Assembly (NCBI RefSeq): GCF_002906255.1
Contig: NZ_POTC01000034.1
Coordinates: forward strand, 1-33,901
Direction: 5' to 3'
DNA: 33,901 nucleotides
Source of the DNA: Novacetimonas maltaceti
GTDB lineage: Bacteria > Pseudomonadota > Alphaproteobacteria > Acetobacterales > Acetobacteraceae
Below the pieces are notes generated by a model. That model was not told where the DNA came from, made no database searches, and worked only from the letters and a program-made list of their open reading frames with translations. The position numbers and the translations under genes were made by a program. Numbering within the stretch: the first letter of the stretch is position 1; each line of letters begins with the position of its first letter. Shown here in pieces: positions 9,318 to 18,300 of this stretch.

Positions 9318-9659
9318 ATGAAACGGCGCGGAATGTCGCGTGTGGCACTGGCGGCGGCGTTGCTGGGGGGCATGGCGTCGGGCCTGTCCGCCTGCGCGCC
9401 GCATCATCGCGCGGCACCCGTTGCCTCACCCCCGCCCGTCGCCGCGACAGGCGCGGCGGCTCCCGTGCTGGTGAACGACCCGTCCGCCCCGGCGGATACG
9501 CCGCTGTGTGGTCATGCGGCGCGGGAGGCCAACGCCATCGGCGCGACGATCCATCCCGACATCACCCCTGAACGCAGCAGTTGCGCCGCCAATGCGTGTT
9601 TCGATCCGCAGACGGGGACCTATATCGGGGCGGATGGCAACCGCCATGTCTGCCGGTAG
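9318..9659 (+). CDS. Small lipoprotein with BA14K-like C-terminus
   Basis: The product is 113 residues. It opens with MKRR, a hydrophobic stretch, and a lipobox LSAC near residue 26, so it should be lipidated and anchored in the envelope. The mature part is Ala/Pro-rich and then has four cysteines in a compact domain. It ends in CFDPQTGTYIGADGNRHVC, which resembles the C-terminal pattern of BA14K-type proteins (DP.tGTY.g.DG.RH.C). Start 9318 is chosen for the signal peptide and an AGGGCG about six bases upstream. A GTG at 9273 overlapping the xseA stop would add 15 non-signal residues. Function unknown; the family match is a resemblance, not proof. Confidence 0.75.
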   Translation: MKRRGMSRVALAAALLGGMASGLSACAPHHRAAPVASPPPVAATGAAAPVLVNDPSAPADTPLCGHAAREANAIGATIHPDITPERSSCAANACFDPQTGTYIGADGNRHVCR

Positions 9660-9699
9660 GGAGCGCGCTCCCTGCATCCTGACCTGCTTGGAAAGTGAT

Positions 9700-9755
9700 G
9701 GTTTCCAAAGGGCAATGCCCTTTGGTGGGGTATGGGGCAAAGCCCCATGGAAACC
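9700..9755 (+). repeat. Family B 56-bp structured repeat, copy B1
   Basis: The element is closed by GGTTTCC (9700-9706) pairing with GGAAACC (9749-9755) and encloses two hairpins. The first is a perfect 10-bp-arm palindrome at 9705-9725. The second, ATGGGGC-AAA-GCCCCAT, is at 9732-9748. The copy at 32058-32113 has exactly the same length and 75-80 % identity. It lies between the converging lipoprotein and ettA genes. Confidence 0.88.
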
Positions 9756-9761
9756 GGAGGA

Positions 9762-9789
9762 GCCCCGCCCCGTAACGGGAGAGCGGGGC
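9762..9789. terminator. Hairpin between convergent genes
   Basis: GCCCCGC (9762-9768) pairs with GCGGGGC (9783-9789), and inside it CCCG pairs with CGGG around TAA. It lies six bases past the ettA stop and could end transcription of both converging genes. There is no T tract on either side, so the call rests on stem strength and position. A separate 14-bp palindrome, GGGAGCGCGCTCCC, overlaps the lipoprotein stop codon at 9659-9672. Confidence 0.45.
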
Positions 9790-9795
9790 GCGTGA

Positions 9796-11475
9796 TCAGC
9801 GTTCGATCGGGCGGTATTTGATACGGCCCGGTTCGGTCGCATCCGGGCCAAGGCGACGGCGCTTGTCTTCTTCATAAGCCTGGAAGTTGCCTTCGAACCA
9901 TTCGACGTGGCTGTCCCCCTCGAAGGCGAGGATGTGCGTCGCAAGGCGGTCGAGGAACCAGCGGTCATGGCTGATGATGACCGCGCAGCCCGCGAATTCG
10001 GCCAGCGCCTCTTCGAGCGCGCGCAGCGTATCGACGTCGAGGTCGTTGGTCGGTTCGTCAAGCAGGATGACGTTGCTTTCCTGGCGCAGCATCTTGGCCA
10101 GGTGGACGCGGTTGCGCTCACCGCCCGACAGGACGCCGACCTTCTTCTGCTGGTCCGGCCCCTTGAAGTTGAAGGCGCCGACATAGGCACGCGACGGCAC
10201 CGCGCGCTTGCCAAGGTAGATGACGTCCGTCCCGCCGGAGATTTCCTCCCACACGGTCTTGTTGTCATCGAGGCTGAAGCGCGACTGGTCCACGTAGCCG
10301 AGCTTGACGGTATCCCCGATCTTCAGTTCGCCGCTGTCGGGCTTCTCAAGGCCCATGATCATCTTGAACAGCGTGGACTTGCCCGCGCCGTTCGGCCCGA
10401 TCACGCCGACGATGCCACCGGGCGGCAGCTTGAAGCTGAGGTCGTCGATCAGCAGGCGGTTGCCAAAGCCCTTGCGCAGGTCCTCGGCCTCGATCACCGT
10501 GCTGCCAAGGCGCGGGCCGGGCGGGATGACGATGTCCGCGACACCCCCTGCCTTTTCGTTGTTCTGCGCCAGCATTTCCTCATACCGGGCGATACGCGAC
10601 TTGCTCTTGGCCTGACGCGCCTTGGGGGAGGAGCCGATCCATTCCTGCTCCGCCGCGAGGGCACGCTGGCGGGCGCTTTCCTCTTTCTCCTCCTGTGCGA
10701 GGCGCTTGCGCTTCTGCGTCAGCCACGAGGAGTAGTTGCCCTCGAACGGGTAGCCACGGCCACGTTCGAGTTCGAGGATCCAGTTCGTCACGTTGTCGAG
10801 GAAGTACCGGTCATGGGTAATGACCATGACGGTGCCCTCGTAATCGCGCAGGGTCTTTTCCAGCCACGAGACGCTTTCGGCATCAAGGTGGTTGGTCGGT
10901 TCGTCAAGCAGCAGCAGGTCGGGCTTCTCGAGCAGCAGGCGGCACAGCGCGACACGACGGCGTTCACCGCCCGACAGCTTGTCCACCGGGCTGTCGGCCG
11001 GGGGGCAGCGCAGCGCGTCGAGCGCGATCTCCAGCTTGCGGTCGAGTTCCCACCCGTCGCCCGCGTCGATGACTTCCTGCAGTTCCGCCTGTTCGGCGAG
11101 CAGGGTGTTCATCTCCTCGTCGGACATGGGTTCGGCGAACTTCATGGAGATCTCGTTGAAGCGGTCCACCGCCTTTTTCAGCTCGCCAAAGCCCTGGGCG
11201 ACGTTCTCGCCCACGGTCAGGTTCTCGTCGAGCTTGGGCTCCTGCTCGAGGTAGCCGATGGTCGCACCCTCGGCGGCCCAGGCCTCGCCACCGAATTCCT
11301 TTTCGATGCCGGCCATGATTTTCAGCAAGGTGGACTTGCCCGCGCCGTTGACGCCAAGGACGCCGATCTTGACGCCGGGCAGGAACGACAGGGTGATCCC
11401 CTTGAAGACCTCGCGCCCACCCGGGTACGCCTTGGTCAGGTCCTTCATCACATAGACATATTGCGTGGCGGCCAT
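9796..11475 (-). CDS. ettA: Energy-dependent translational throttle protein (ABC-F)
   Basis: This 559-residue ABC-F ATPase should bind the ribosomal E site and gate the first elongation steps according to the ATP/ADP ratio. Two nucleotide-binding domains are complete. Walker A motifs are GVNGAGKST (residues 41-49) and GPNGAGKST (about 355). Signatures are [11 protein letters not shown] and [11 protein letters not shown], and Walker B motifs are [12 protein letters not shown] and [12 protein letters not shown]. Between them lies the charged P-site tRNA-interaction linker ([13 protein letters not shown]). The EttA-type YVYVMKDL N-terminus, the arm insertion after the first Walker A, and the length place it in the EttA subgroup rather than Uup or antibiotic-resistance ABC-F. 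A tRNA gene lies 96 bases upstream on the same strand. It has no membrane domain, so it is not a transporter. Confidence 0.96.
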   Translation of the reverse strand: MAATQYVYVMKDLTKAYPGGREVFKGITLSFLPGVKIGVLGVNGAGKSTLLKIMAGIEKEFGGEAWAAEGATIGYLEQEPKLDENLTVGENVAQGFGELKKAVDRFNEISMKFAEPMSDEEMNTLLAEQAELQEVIDAGDGWELDRKLEIALDALRCPPADSPVDKLSGGERRRVALCRLLLEKPDLLLLDEPTNHLDAESVSWLEKTLRDYEGTVMVITHDRYFLDNVTNWILELERGRGYPFEGNYSSWLTQKRKRLAQEEKEESARQRALAAEQEWIGSSPKARQAKSKSRIARYEEMLAQNNEKAGGVADIVIPPGPRLGSTVIEAEDLRKGFGNRLLIDDLSFKLPPGGIVGVIGPNGAGKSTLFKMIMGLEKPDSGELKIGDTVKLGYVDQSRFSLDDNKTVWEEISGGTDVIYLGKRAVPSRAYVGAFNFKGPDQQKKVGVLSGGERNRVHLAKMLRQESNVILLDEPTNDLDVDTLRALEEALAEFAGCAVIISHDRWFLDRLATHILAFEGDSHVEWFEGNFQAYEEDKRRRLGPDATEPGRIKYRPIER

Positions 11476-11571
11476 GACGGTCAGGCTCCCGAAAGCTGAA
11501 GGATACAGGAATGTGCAAGGAACATGGTTGAGGGCCCCTACGGCAAAGGGCCGCGTTCATGCAACAGGGCC

Positions 11572-11645
11572 TGCGCCCGGCAGGACTTGAACCCGCAACC
11601 AAGCCGTTATGAGCGGCCCGCTCTAACCAATTGAGCTACGGGCGC
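11572..11645 (-). tRNA. tRNA with CAU anticodon, probably tRNA-Ile2
   Basis: The minus strand folds into a full cloverleaf of 74 bases: 7-bp acceptor stem (GCGCCCG/CGGGCGC), D arm GCTC..GAGC, anticodon stem GGCCG/CGGCT with loop CTCATAA, a 5-base variable loop, a 5-bp T arm GCGGG/CCTGC, and A73. CCA is not encoded. The anticodon is CAT. The variable region TTGGTT and T loop TTCAAGT resemble the E. coli AUA-reading tRNA-Ile2 (lysidine-modified by TilS) more than elongator tRNA-Met, but the isotype is inferred from this resemblance. Confidence 0.93.
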
Positions 11646-11916
11646 GCAGGCAGGTAGTGATTCGCGCATGTGCGACCTTTTTGCAAGATGCCACAGGGGC
11701 CGGTGAAGCCGAATTTACATCTTTTTTCACGCATGACCCCCTCACGGCGGAGATGACATATGTGTAACGTCCATGATCTGGCTCATGTCCGGGGGGTGCG
11801 ATTGACTGTATCGGGCATGGGCAGGACATGCACGACAGCGTGACATCGCGCCCGCGTGTTCGTGCATGTGGATTTGAGTATGACAGAACAACCCTTTGCG
11901 TGGCAGGAGCCATAAA

Positions 11917-12444
11917 GTGGACGTATCCAAGATTTCCCCGGGCAAGGACGTGCCCAACGACATCAACGTGGTCATCGAGATCCCGCAGGGATCGGGCGTG
12001 AAGTACGAAGTCGACAAGGACAGCGGCGCGATCGTCGTTGACCGCATCCTGTTCACGCCCATGGTGTATCCCGCCGCGTATGGCTTCATCCCCAACACGC
12101 TGGCCGCCGATGGCGACCCGACCGACGCGCTGGTGCTGCTGCCGGCCGCCGTGGTTCCGGGTTGCGTCGTGCGCGCGCGTCCCATCGGCATGCTGAAGAT
12201 GGAAGACGAAAGCGGCCAGGACGAGAAGATCATATGCGTCCCCCACGACAAGGTGCACCCGTACTATTCCAAGGTCGAGAAGCTTGAGGACCTGCCCGAG
12301 ATCACCCTGAAGGAGATCGAGCATTTCTTCACCCGCTACAAGGACCTTGAAAAGGGCAAGTGGGTGAAGGTGTCCGGCTGGGCTGGCAAGGAAGAAGCCG
12401 GCAAGGCGATCATGGATTCCATCGCCGCCGTGAAGAAGAAATAA
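11917..12444 (+). CDS. ppa: Inorganic pyrophosphatase, family I
   Basis: The 175-residue cytoplasmic enzyme hydrolyses pyrophosphate to two phosphates, pulling biosynthetic reactions forward. Landmarks are INVVIEIPQGS at residues 17-27, the YGFIPNTLAADGDPTDALVLL block with metal ligands Asp65, Asp67 and Asp70, and DEK at 102-104. Length matches the bacterial family I enzyme (E. coli 176). The start is a GTG at 11917. AGGAG sits seven bases upstream and homology starts at DVSKI. A TTG at 11896 would add seven unlikely residues. The 271-bp gap from the divergent tRNA holds the promoter. A TTGACT at 11802 is a possible -35 element, but no good -10 follows. Confidence 0.96.
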   Translation: MDVSKISPGKDVPNDINVVIEIPQGSGVKYEVDKDSGAIVVDRILFTPMVYPAAYGFIPNTLAADGDPTDALVLLPAAVVPGCVVRARPIGMLKMEDESGQDEKIICVPHDKVHPYYSKVEKLEDLPEITLKEIEHFFTRYKDLEKGKWVKVSGWAGKEEAGKAIMDSIAAVKKK

Positions 12445-12539
12445 CACCATCGCGGGGTGGCGGGGCCGCGGCCGGTCCCATGCCGCCCCCATGCCTGCCT
12501 TTATATGACCGCCCCGCGCCCTGCCGTTGCGTGCCGGGG

Positions 12540-13799
12540 TCAGGCCATCACGGCGCGTGCCGCGTCAGCGGGGCCTGCCGACCTGCCCGTCAGGCGCGCC
12601 ACCAGCGCCATGTAGCGGGCCATGTAATCGCTCATGTCCAGCGTGCGCACCGCCTGCGCCCGGACCTTTTTGCGCAGCCTTCGTGACAGGTCGCGATCCT
12701 CCAGCAGTTCCAGCACCCCGTCCGCGATGCGCTGCGGTTGCAGGAACGGCACGAGGCGCGCGGTTTTCCCGTCGTGCAGGAATTCGCGCACGGGTGCCGT
12801 GTCACTGCCGACAATCGCGCATCCGCAGGCCATCGCCTCGCGCAGGGACCATGACAGCACGAACGGGTATGTCAGGTAGACATGCGCATCGGCGCGGCGC
12901 AGCAGATCAAGGAACCTGTCATAAGGCAGCCTGCCGACGAAATGCACCCGCGCAGGGTCGATCCACGCACCGACTTCCGCCAGCATCCGTTCCCGCCAGC
13001 ATCCCTGTGGCGGCGGCGTGCCATAGCTGACGCCATCGCCGCCAACCACGATCACCCGCACATCCGGCCGGGCGCGCAGGATGCGTGGCAGCGCGCGCAT
13101 GAAGACATGGAACCCGCGATAGGGTTCAAGGTCGCGCGCGACATAGGTCACCAGTTTTTCGTGTGGGGAAATATGGACATTCCCCAGCGTGAAAGTACGG
13201 CTTGCGGCTGCGGGGTCGGGCCGGCACTGCGCAAGGTCCACCCCTTCACGCAGCAGCGTGATGCGCGGGCGCGCCCAGTCGGGATAGGTGTCGCGCTGGA
13301 AACGTGTGGGGGAATGTCCCCATCCCGGCTGCGCCAGCGCCTGGAGGTTGAGCGTATTGCGCGCGCGCACCATGGGGGCGGAGGCCGGGGAGAACGGGAA
13401 TTCCGGGTCGAACCCGACATCCAGCCCCATCGGGTGATAGAAGAATTCGTAATATCCCAGAACCGGCACGCCGGGATACACATCGCCAAGGTCCAGCAGT
13501 TCGCCCCAGCCGTGATGGCCGATGATGATGTCGGGCATGAACCCGAGGTCGCGCAATGTCCGCGCCGCCTGCGCCACCTGTGCGGCGCGTTCCATCGCAT
13601 GGGCGATTTCGCCCACCGGTGGCGGCCCGCCCACCGGCACGGGCGGGGGCATGCGGTATCCCACGCGCCGCACCCCCGGCATCGTGCCGCCCCCGGTCTC
13701 GCTGATGAAGACAATCTCGTTGCCGCCCTGCATATGCAGGTGGCGCAGCAGGTGTACGAACTGCCCGGGGAAATTCTGGTGGATGAACAGGTATTTCAC
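12540..13799 (-). CDS. GT4 family glycosyltransferase
   Basis: This 419-residue protein should transfer a sugar from an activated donor in the cytoplasm. The N-terminus KYLFIHQNFPGQF is typical of a GT4 subgroup. The C-terminal half has the Rossmann donor-binding domain: VTYVARDLEPYRGF near 217-230, VHFVGRLPYDRFLDLLRRAD at 285-304, and SWSLREAMACGCAIVGSD with the conserved Glu321. Start is GTG at 13799, supported by the family N-terminus. A hairpin at 13804-13834 lies just upstream and could mask initiation. It is the last gene of the minus-strand block containing the type I exporter and the double glycosyltransferase, which suggests a shared glycan or glycoprotein. Acceptor and donor are unknown. 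Confidence 0.88.
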   Translation of the reverse strand: MKYLFIHQNFPGQFVHLLRHLHMQGGNEIVFISETGGGTMPGVRRVGYRMPPPVPVGGPPPVGEIAHAMERAAQVAQAARTLRDLGFMPDIIIGHHGWGELLDLGDVYPGVPVLGYYEFFYHPMGLDVGFDPEFPFSPASAPMVRARNTLNLQALAQPGWGHSPTRFQRDTYPDWARPRITLLREGVDLAQCRPDPAAASRTFTLGNVHISPHEKLVTYVARDLEPYRGFHVFMRALPRILRARPDVRVIVVGGDGVSYGTPPPQGCWRERMLAEVGAWIDPARVHFVGRLPYDRFLDLLRRADAHVYLTYPFVLSWSLREAMACGCAIVGSDTAPVREFLHDGKTARLVPFLQPQRIADGVLELLEDRDLSRRLRKKVRAQAVRTLDMSDYMARYMALVARLTGRSAGPADAARAVMA

Positions 13800-13803
13800 C
13801 GCC

Positions 13804-13834
13804 CATGCCCCCGAACCGCTGGGGGCGGGGCATG
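13804..13834 (-). promoter_or_regulatory. Hairpin immediately upstream of the GT4 start
   Basis: CATGCCCC (13804-13811) pairs perfectly with GGGGCATG (13827-13834), giving an 8-bp stem that ends five bases before the GTG start of the GT4 gene on the minus strand. It lies in the 66-bp gap after the preceding gene. In the transcript it would fold close to the ribosome-binding region. Whether it controls translation is inference. Confidence 0.35.
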
Positions 13835-13865
13835 CGGGTCAGGACATGGCGACATGATGCCGCCC

Positions 13866-15179
13866 TCAGTCCCGGCGCCGTGTCGCAGCCTTCCTGCGCG
13901 CCTTGAGCAGCGCCACCCGTGAGCCGGGGGCCTTGCGCCCACGACCGGGATGGATGTCTTCCGGCGCAAGGGGAGGGGCGGCGGCCTTCTGCGCCGGTGC
14001 CGCCTTTGTGGTTTTTCCCGCCGGCCTGCTGCGTGTGGATTTCGCCGTGGCTGCCTTGGCGGTGCTGCCTGCGGGGGGCTTGCGCACGGATGCCGTGCCG
14101 GGGGATGCGATGGCCGCAGGCGGCGCTTTGGCTGCGATTTTTTCCCTGACCGCCTCTTTCCGGACTGCCTTTTTCCTGCGTGTCGTGCCACGGGCAGGCT
14201 GCGCGCGCGCGGGTTTCTCCTGCGCCGTGTCATCCAGCAGGTCGAGCAGTTCCCTCTCCTGCGGTGGGTCGGTGTCCGGCGGCGCGGTTCCTGTCGTGTC
14301 CTTCCCATCGTCCCCGTCATGTGTCGCGCGCGGGGCGATCTCGATCACGAAGGCCTCCAGCGCGGACAGGTCGTCGGACATGGCGGCGATGTCTTCCACC
14401 GGCCCGACGCGGCTGCCATCGACGAAAGTGGCGCTGACGCGGCAGGTGAATTCTTCCGCCGCCTTGCCGGTCAGGCGCACCCGCAGTCCCAGCAGCGGCA
14501 GCGCCATGCCACGACTGCCGCAATAGGTGCCGCCCGTCACCCATGGGGAAAACCATCCCTGTCCCAGTACGGCCTGGTATTCGATCTGCTCCGGCGCGAC
14601 GGGAGGGGCGGGCAGGATGGCGAACCCTTCGATCCACGCCTTGCTGCCGATCGTGCCCATCCATGCGTCACAGGCGACCTGTACGTCCCCGCGCCGCTGG
14701 ATATGGGCGATGATCCCGCTCTCATGCCCGGCTGCAGGGTCGGCCGTGCCGGGCACGGGGGAGGGCGCGCGGGCCGCCGCCTGTTTCATCGTGGTGGCGG
14801 GCGCCGGGAAGGCGGGCGTGGCGGCAGGTTTCGCCACCGGGGCATAAAGCCGCGCCACCTGAAGGTTGGGCCGCACGTCGTCATGGGCGGGATCGTGATA
14901 GGTCGTGACCATGATCCATGTCGGCCGCTGTTCCACCCGGACGAGGGCCGCGCCACGGTCAAGGCCAAGCCACCCGTCCTCATCAAGGCCACGGATCATG
15001 ACCGCGCCGTCCGGGTCCGTGGGGGACGGGGTGATGCGCACACCCGGCAGGCCACCCAGAGGACCGCCCCGGCGGGGCGCGGCGACGGGGGCATGGAAGA
15101 TGCAGAATGTCCCCGGTTCCAGCAGCATCAGTTGCGCCGCCACGCCAATATTGAGGATGCGTTCAGGCTGTCCCGTCAT
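13866..15179 (-). CDS. Unrecognised protein with hydrophobic-W-like module and basic tail
   Basis: I do not recognise this 437-residue protein as a whole. Three parts are visible. Residues 1-110 are a compact, probably beta-rich region without signal peptide or membrane segment. Residues about 155-260 contain IEYQAVLGQGWFSPWVTGG, then a GS-G-x-LPLLGLRVRL segment. This resembles the clostridial hydrophobic-W (ChW) pattern of a GW..WV.nG..xG..G..l.leal.i.l unit. Residues 318-437 are a Lys/Arg/Ala/Pro-rich tail with many AAKA, KAATAKS and RKKA runs, like histone H1 tails. The start at 15179 is chosen over an in-frame start at 15347, which would overlap the preceding gene. It sits between the double glycosyltransferase and the GT4 gene, so a glycan-binding or scaffold role is plausible but unproven. 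Confidence 0.7.
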   Translation of the reverse strand: MTGQPERILNIGVAAQLMLLEPGTFCIFHAPVAAPRRGGPLGGLPGVRITPSPTDPDGAVMIRGLDEDGWLGLDRGAALVRVEQRPTWIMVTTYHDPAHDDVRPNLQVARLYAPVAKPAATPAFPAPATTMKQAAARAPSPVPGTADPAAGHESGIIAHIQRRGDVQVACDAWMGTIGSKAWIEGFAILPAPPVAPEQIEYQAVLGQGWFSPWVTGGTYCGSRGMALPLLGLRVRLTGKAAEEFTCRVSATFVDGSRVGPVEDIAAMSDDLSALEAFVIEIAPRATHDGDDGKDTTGTAPPDTDPPQERELLDLLDDTAQEKPARAQPARGTTRRKKAVRKEAVREKIAAKAPPAAIASPGTASVRKPPAGSTAKAATAKSTRSRPAGKTTKAAPAQKAAAPPLAPEDIHPGRGRKAPGSRVALLKARRKAATRRRD

Positions 15180-15321
15180 GCATGGGCGTCCTGGTGACGG
15201 GACTGCGGGCACCTGTGCGGCGCAGGGCGTGTCGGAGGGCGGGCATGGGCCGGGTTGCGGATCAAGGCCGGATTTCCCCTGTTGGCTGTGTCGCGTGTCG
15301 TGTTCGGGTACGCCGCACCGC

Positions 15322-18300
15322 TCAGGGCGACGGTGTGTGGGAGGCATAAGACATGAAAAACATGTTCAATTGGTGAACGCCCATCGACAGCGGCAGCGTC
15401 ACGCCACGCCCGGTCGCGCGGATGCGTTCGGCCACCGCCCCGATGTCGAAACCCACGGCCCCCAGCCCCGCCTGCCAGACCAGCCCCAGCGTGAAGCACC
15501 ATGTCTCCGGACAGACGGAGGGCACGAAGCCGATATCCGCCTGCTGCGCGCGGACAAGGGCCAGGGCCTCGTCATGGTCGTAAGGCCCGGTGATGAAGAC
15601 ATGCCCCGTCGCCAGCAGTTCCGCGTCATTGGCGCTGTATCCGGCGATGACATATTCCACCGGCAGGTCCCGCGCCCGTGCATCGCGCGCCGCATCGCGC
15701 AGGATGGCATAGCCCTTTTCCATCCCGATCGCGCCCACGACCAGCACCCGCACGCGCCCGGTGCGCGGGCGTGGCGGCAGGGGGGGCATCCGGGCCGGCA
15801 GGGGCGTGGCCGCGACCAGCATCGGCAGCGACAGCGCGGGACGGTCATCGTGCGGCGCGCGCACCTGCACGCCCTGCGCCGGGAAATGGCGCGCCAGCCT
15901 GCGCGCCACATCGTGCGAGGGCGCGATGACCCGCCGTGCGCCCGCCATGTCGCGCCCGAAGCGGTCGCGCATGGCGACGATGCCGCCATTGCCATCGCCG
16001 TCCTCGTCCGGGTCCAGCAGGCTGCCCAGTGCCGCCACGCAGTTTGTGCAGCCCGCGATGTCCGGCTCCCCGCAATAGCGGTCGGACGGGCCGACCATGA
16101 CGATGCGCGGGCACAGCCCCGCATAATCATGCACATACATCTCATACGGGACACCAAGTGCCGCGCACAGTTCACGCAGCCGCGCGCCATGGCCCAGCGC
16201 GTGGTGCCATTCGACGCCGCGCACGCCCTCGGTCCGCAGGAAGGCCAGCAGCGCGTCGCGTTCTGCGGGCCAGCGGAACTCCAGCACCGGCATCGCCAGT
16301 CCCTGTATCCCGTCGCTGTCCGCCTCGATGCGGAAACCCGGGCCAGTGCGGGCGGGGTCATGGGCGGGACGCAGGACCAGCGGGCGCAGGCCCCGCGCCC
16401 GCCACATGCGCGCGCGGTCGGTAATGACACGCTCCACCCCGCCGCGCATGGCGTGCGTGGCCAGCACGACCGCGCGTGAAAACCCCTGCGCGCGCGACAT
16501 CCGCCGCCACAGCACCACCCCCATGCGCCGCCGCGCGGGGGCCAGCGGGTCGCGCGCCACATGGTCGCGGATCAGGGCGTCATATCCGGGGTAGAGGCGA
16601 TTGATCAGCCACAGGTTGCGCTGCATCAACGTCTGTCGCGCAACCCCGAACGACGCGCCGCCCACATGGCCGACAAATGCGCCGGGGGCGGCGACATGCC
16701 GCCATCCCAGTCGCGTGGCGCGCATGCAGAAATCATTTTCCTCCCCATATCCCTGCGCGAACAGGTCGGTGCGCAGGGGGCCGGTGGCGTTCAGGCAGTC
16801 ATGGCGGATGAACATGCAGAACCCATGGCCGGTGGGAATGTCCACCGCCCGGCCCGCGTTCGCGGTGCGCGCCGCCTCCATCAGCAGGCGTACCTGCCGT
16901 ATGTCGGGGGGCGGGACGTCTTCATCGGCTGCCTGCGGGTCGGGCCATGTCAGGATGCTGGCATCGTTGGAAAAGGGGGTGACGGTGCCGGTATCCGCCC
17001 GCCCGTAGGCCACGGCCACCAGTTCATCGAGCCATCCCGGCGCGACGAGCGTATCGCTGTTGAGGAGGACGACATCCTCCCCCCCGGCCTGTGCCAGACC
17101 GGTATTGATGGCATGGGGGAATCCCCTGTTGGCTGCATGGCGCAGCAGCGTGATCGCCCCCCGCGCGGCCAGCAGGTCGAGGTCCGCGCGCAGCAGTCCG
17201 TCCGGTGTCGCGTCATCGACGACGGTGACCGACATCGTGAAGGGGCCTGCTGGCTGCGGCGGGGCGTTCAGGACACTGTCGATACAGGCCAGCGCCATGT
17301 CGCGGCTGCCATGGACCGGGATGATGACATGCACCCGCGCGCTGTGTCGCGGGATGTGGGGACGCCGCGCACCGGCGCGTGTCGTGCCCGCACGTTGCGG
17401 GGCGGGCAGGGGACCCAGCAGGATCGGGCTGCCGGCAAGGTCGCGGCCGTCGCGGGTCTGCACATGTATGCTGCCGCTGGCGGGCAGGGCGGCGCGCGCG
17501 ATACGCACCGCACGCGGCCGCGCCAGTGGCGGCAGGCCGGGGCAGGGTGTGGCGTTTCGCGTGGCGTCGAAAGGGGGTAGCAGCAGGCGGCCTTCCTGAT
17601 CGCGGACCATGAGGCGCGGGGCATGTGCCGGGTCCGCCGGATGCCAGACCCAGCCGCTGATCCCGCCGCGATCCATCCGGATTGCCCCAATGGTGCGGCC
17701 GATGGCGGCCGGGCGCAGCGGGCTGCCGAGCAGGGGGCGCGCCTCGCCGTCCGTGGCCTCCAGCAGTGCGGCGCGGCGTGCGTTCTGGGGAAGGCGGCGC
17801 GATGTGGGCGCCCCCCGGCCCCGGCATGGGGGCAGCCTGCGTTGTCCCGCACGCAGGCTGGGCGCCTCCCCATCCGGTAGTCCGCCCCAGTGCACCGTGC
17901 CATCGCCGGTCATGCCCACCCATCCGGGCAGCCCCAGCGCGGCGCAGACCCGTGCGGCACATGTGCCGATGGCGGCCTCGAACCCATGGCGTGACAGCAC
18001 ATGCGCGACGGCCGTGCGGGCCTGTTCCCATTGTGACAGGGCGATATGGGCCAGCGCCAGCAGGGTCCAGCCCTCGCGGAAATCATGCCGTCGCAGAATC
18101 GGCTGCAACAGGCGCACGACGCCGGCGTGATCGCCCATGCCCATCCGCCCGACCGCCAGCGCGAACCCGATGCCCGCATCCTGTGGCGCCAGACGCCATG
18201 CGCGGTCCAGCCAGGGCTGGGCGGCGGCGTCCTGCCCCTGTGCGATCAGTGACTGGGCATGGCGCAGGGCGGCGTGGGCATCGCCACCGTCATCAGGAGA

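Noticed and set aside
9660-9795. Short peptides encoded by repeat B1
   Set aside because: Frames run through the repeat hairpins and recur wherever the repeat occurs; they lack ribosome-binding sites.
9907-11499. 530-codon open frame opposite ettA, and similar ones opposite the exporter genes (19367-21736, 22510-24540)
   Set aside because: Same reason: no domain, no ribosome-binding site, composition typical of antisense frames in GC-rich DNA.
11896-11916. TTG start of ppa
   Set aside because: The GTG at 11917 has a well-spaced AGGAG and matches the family N-terminus.
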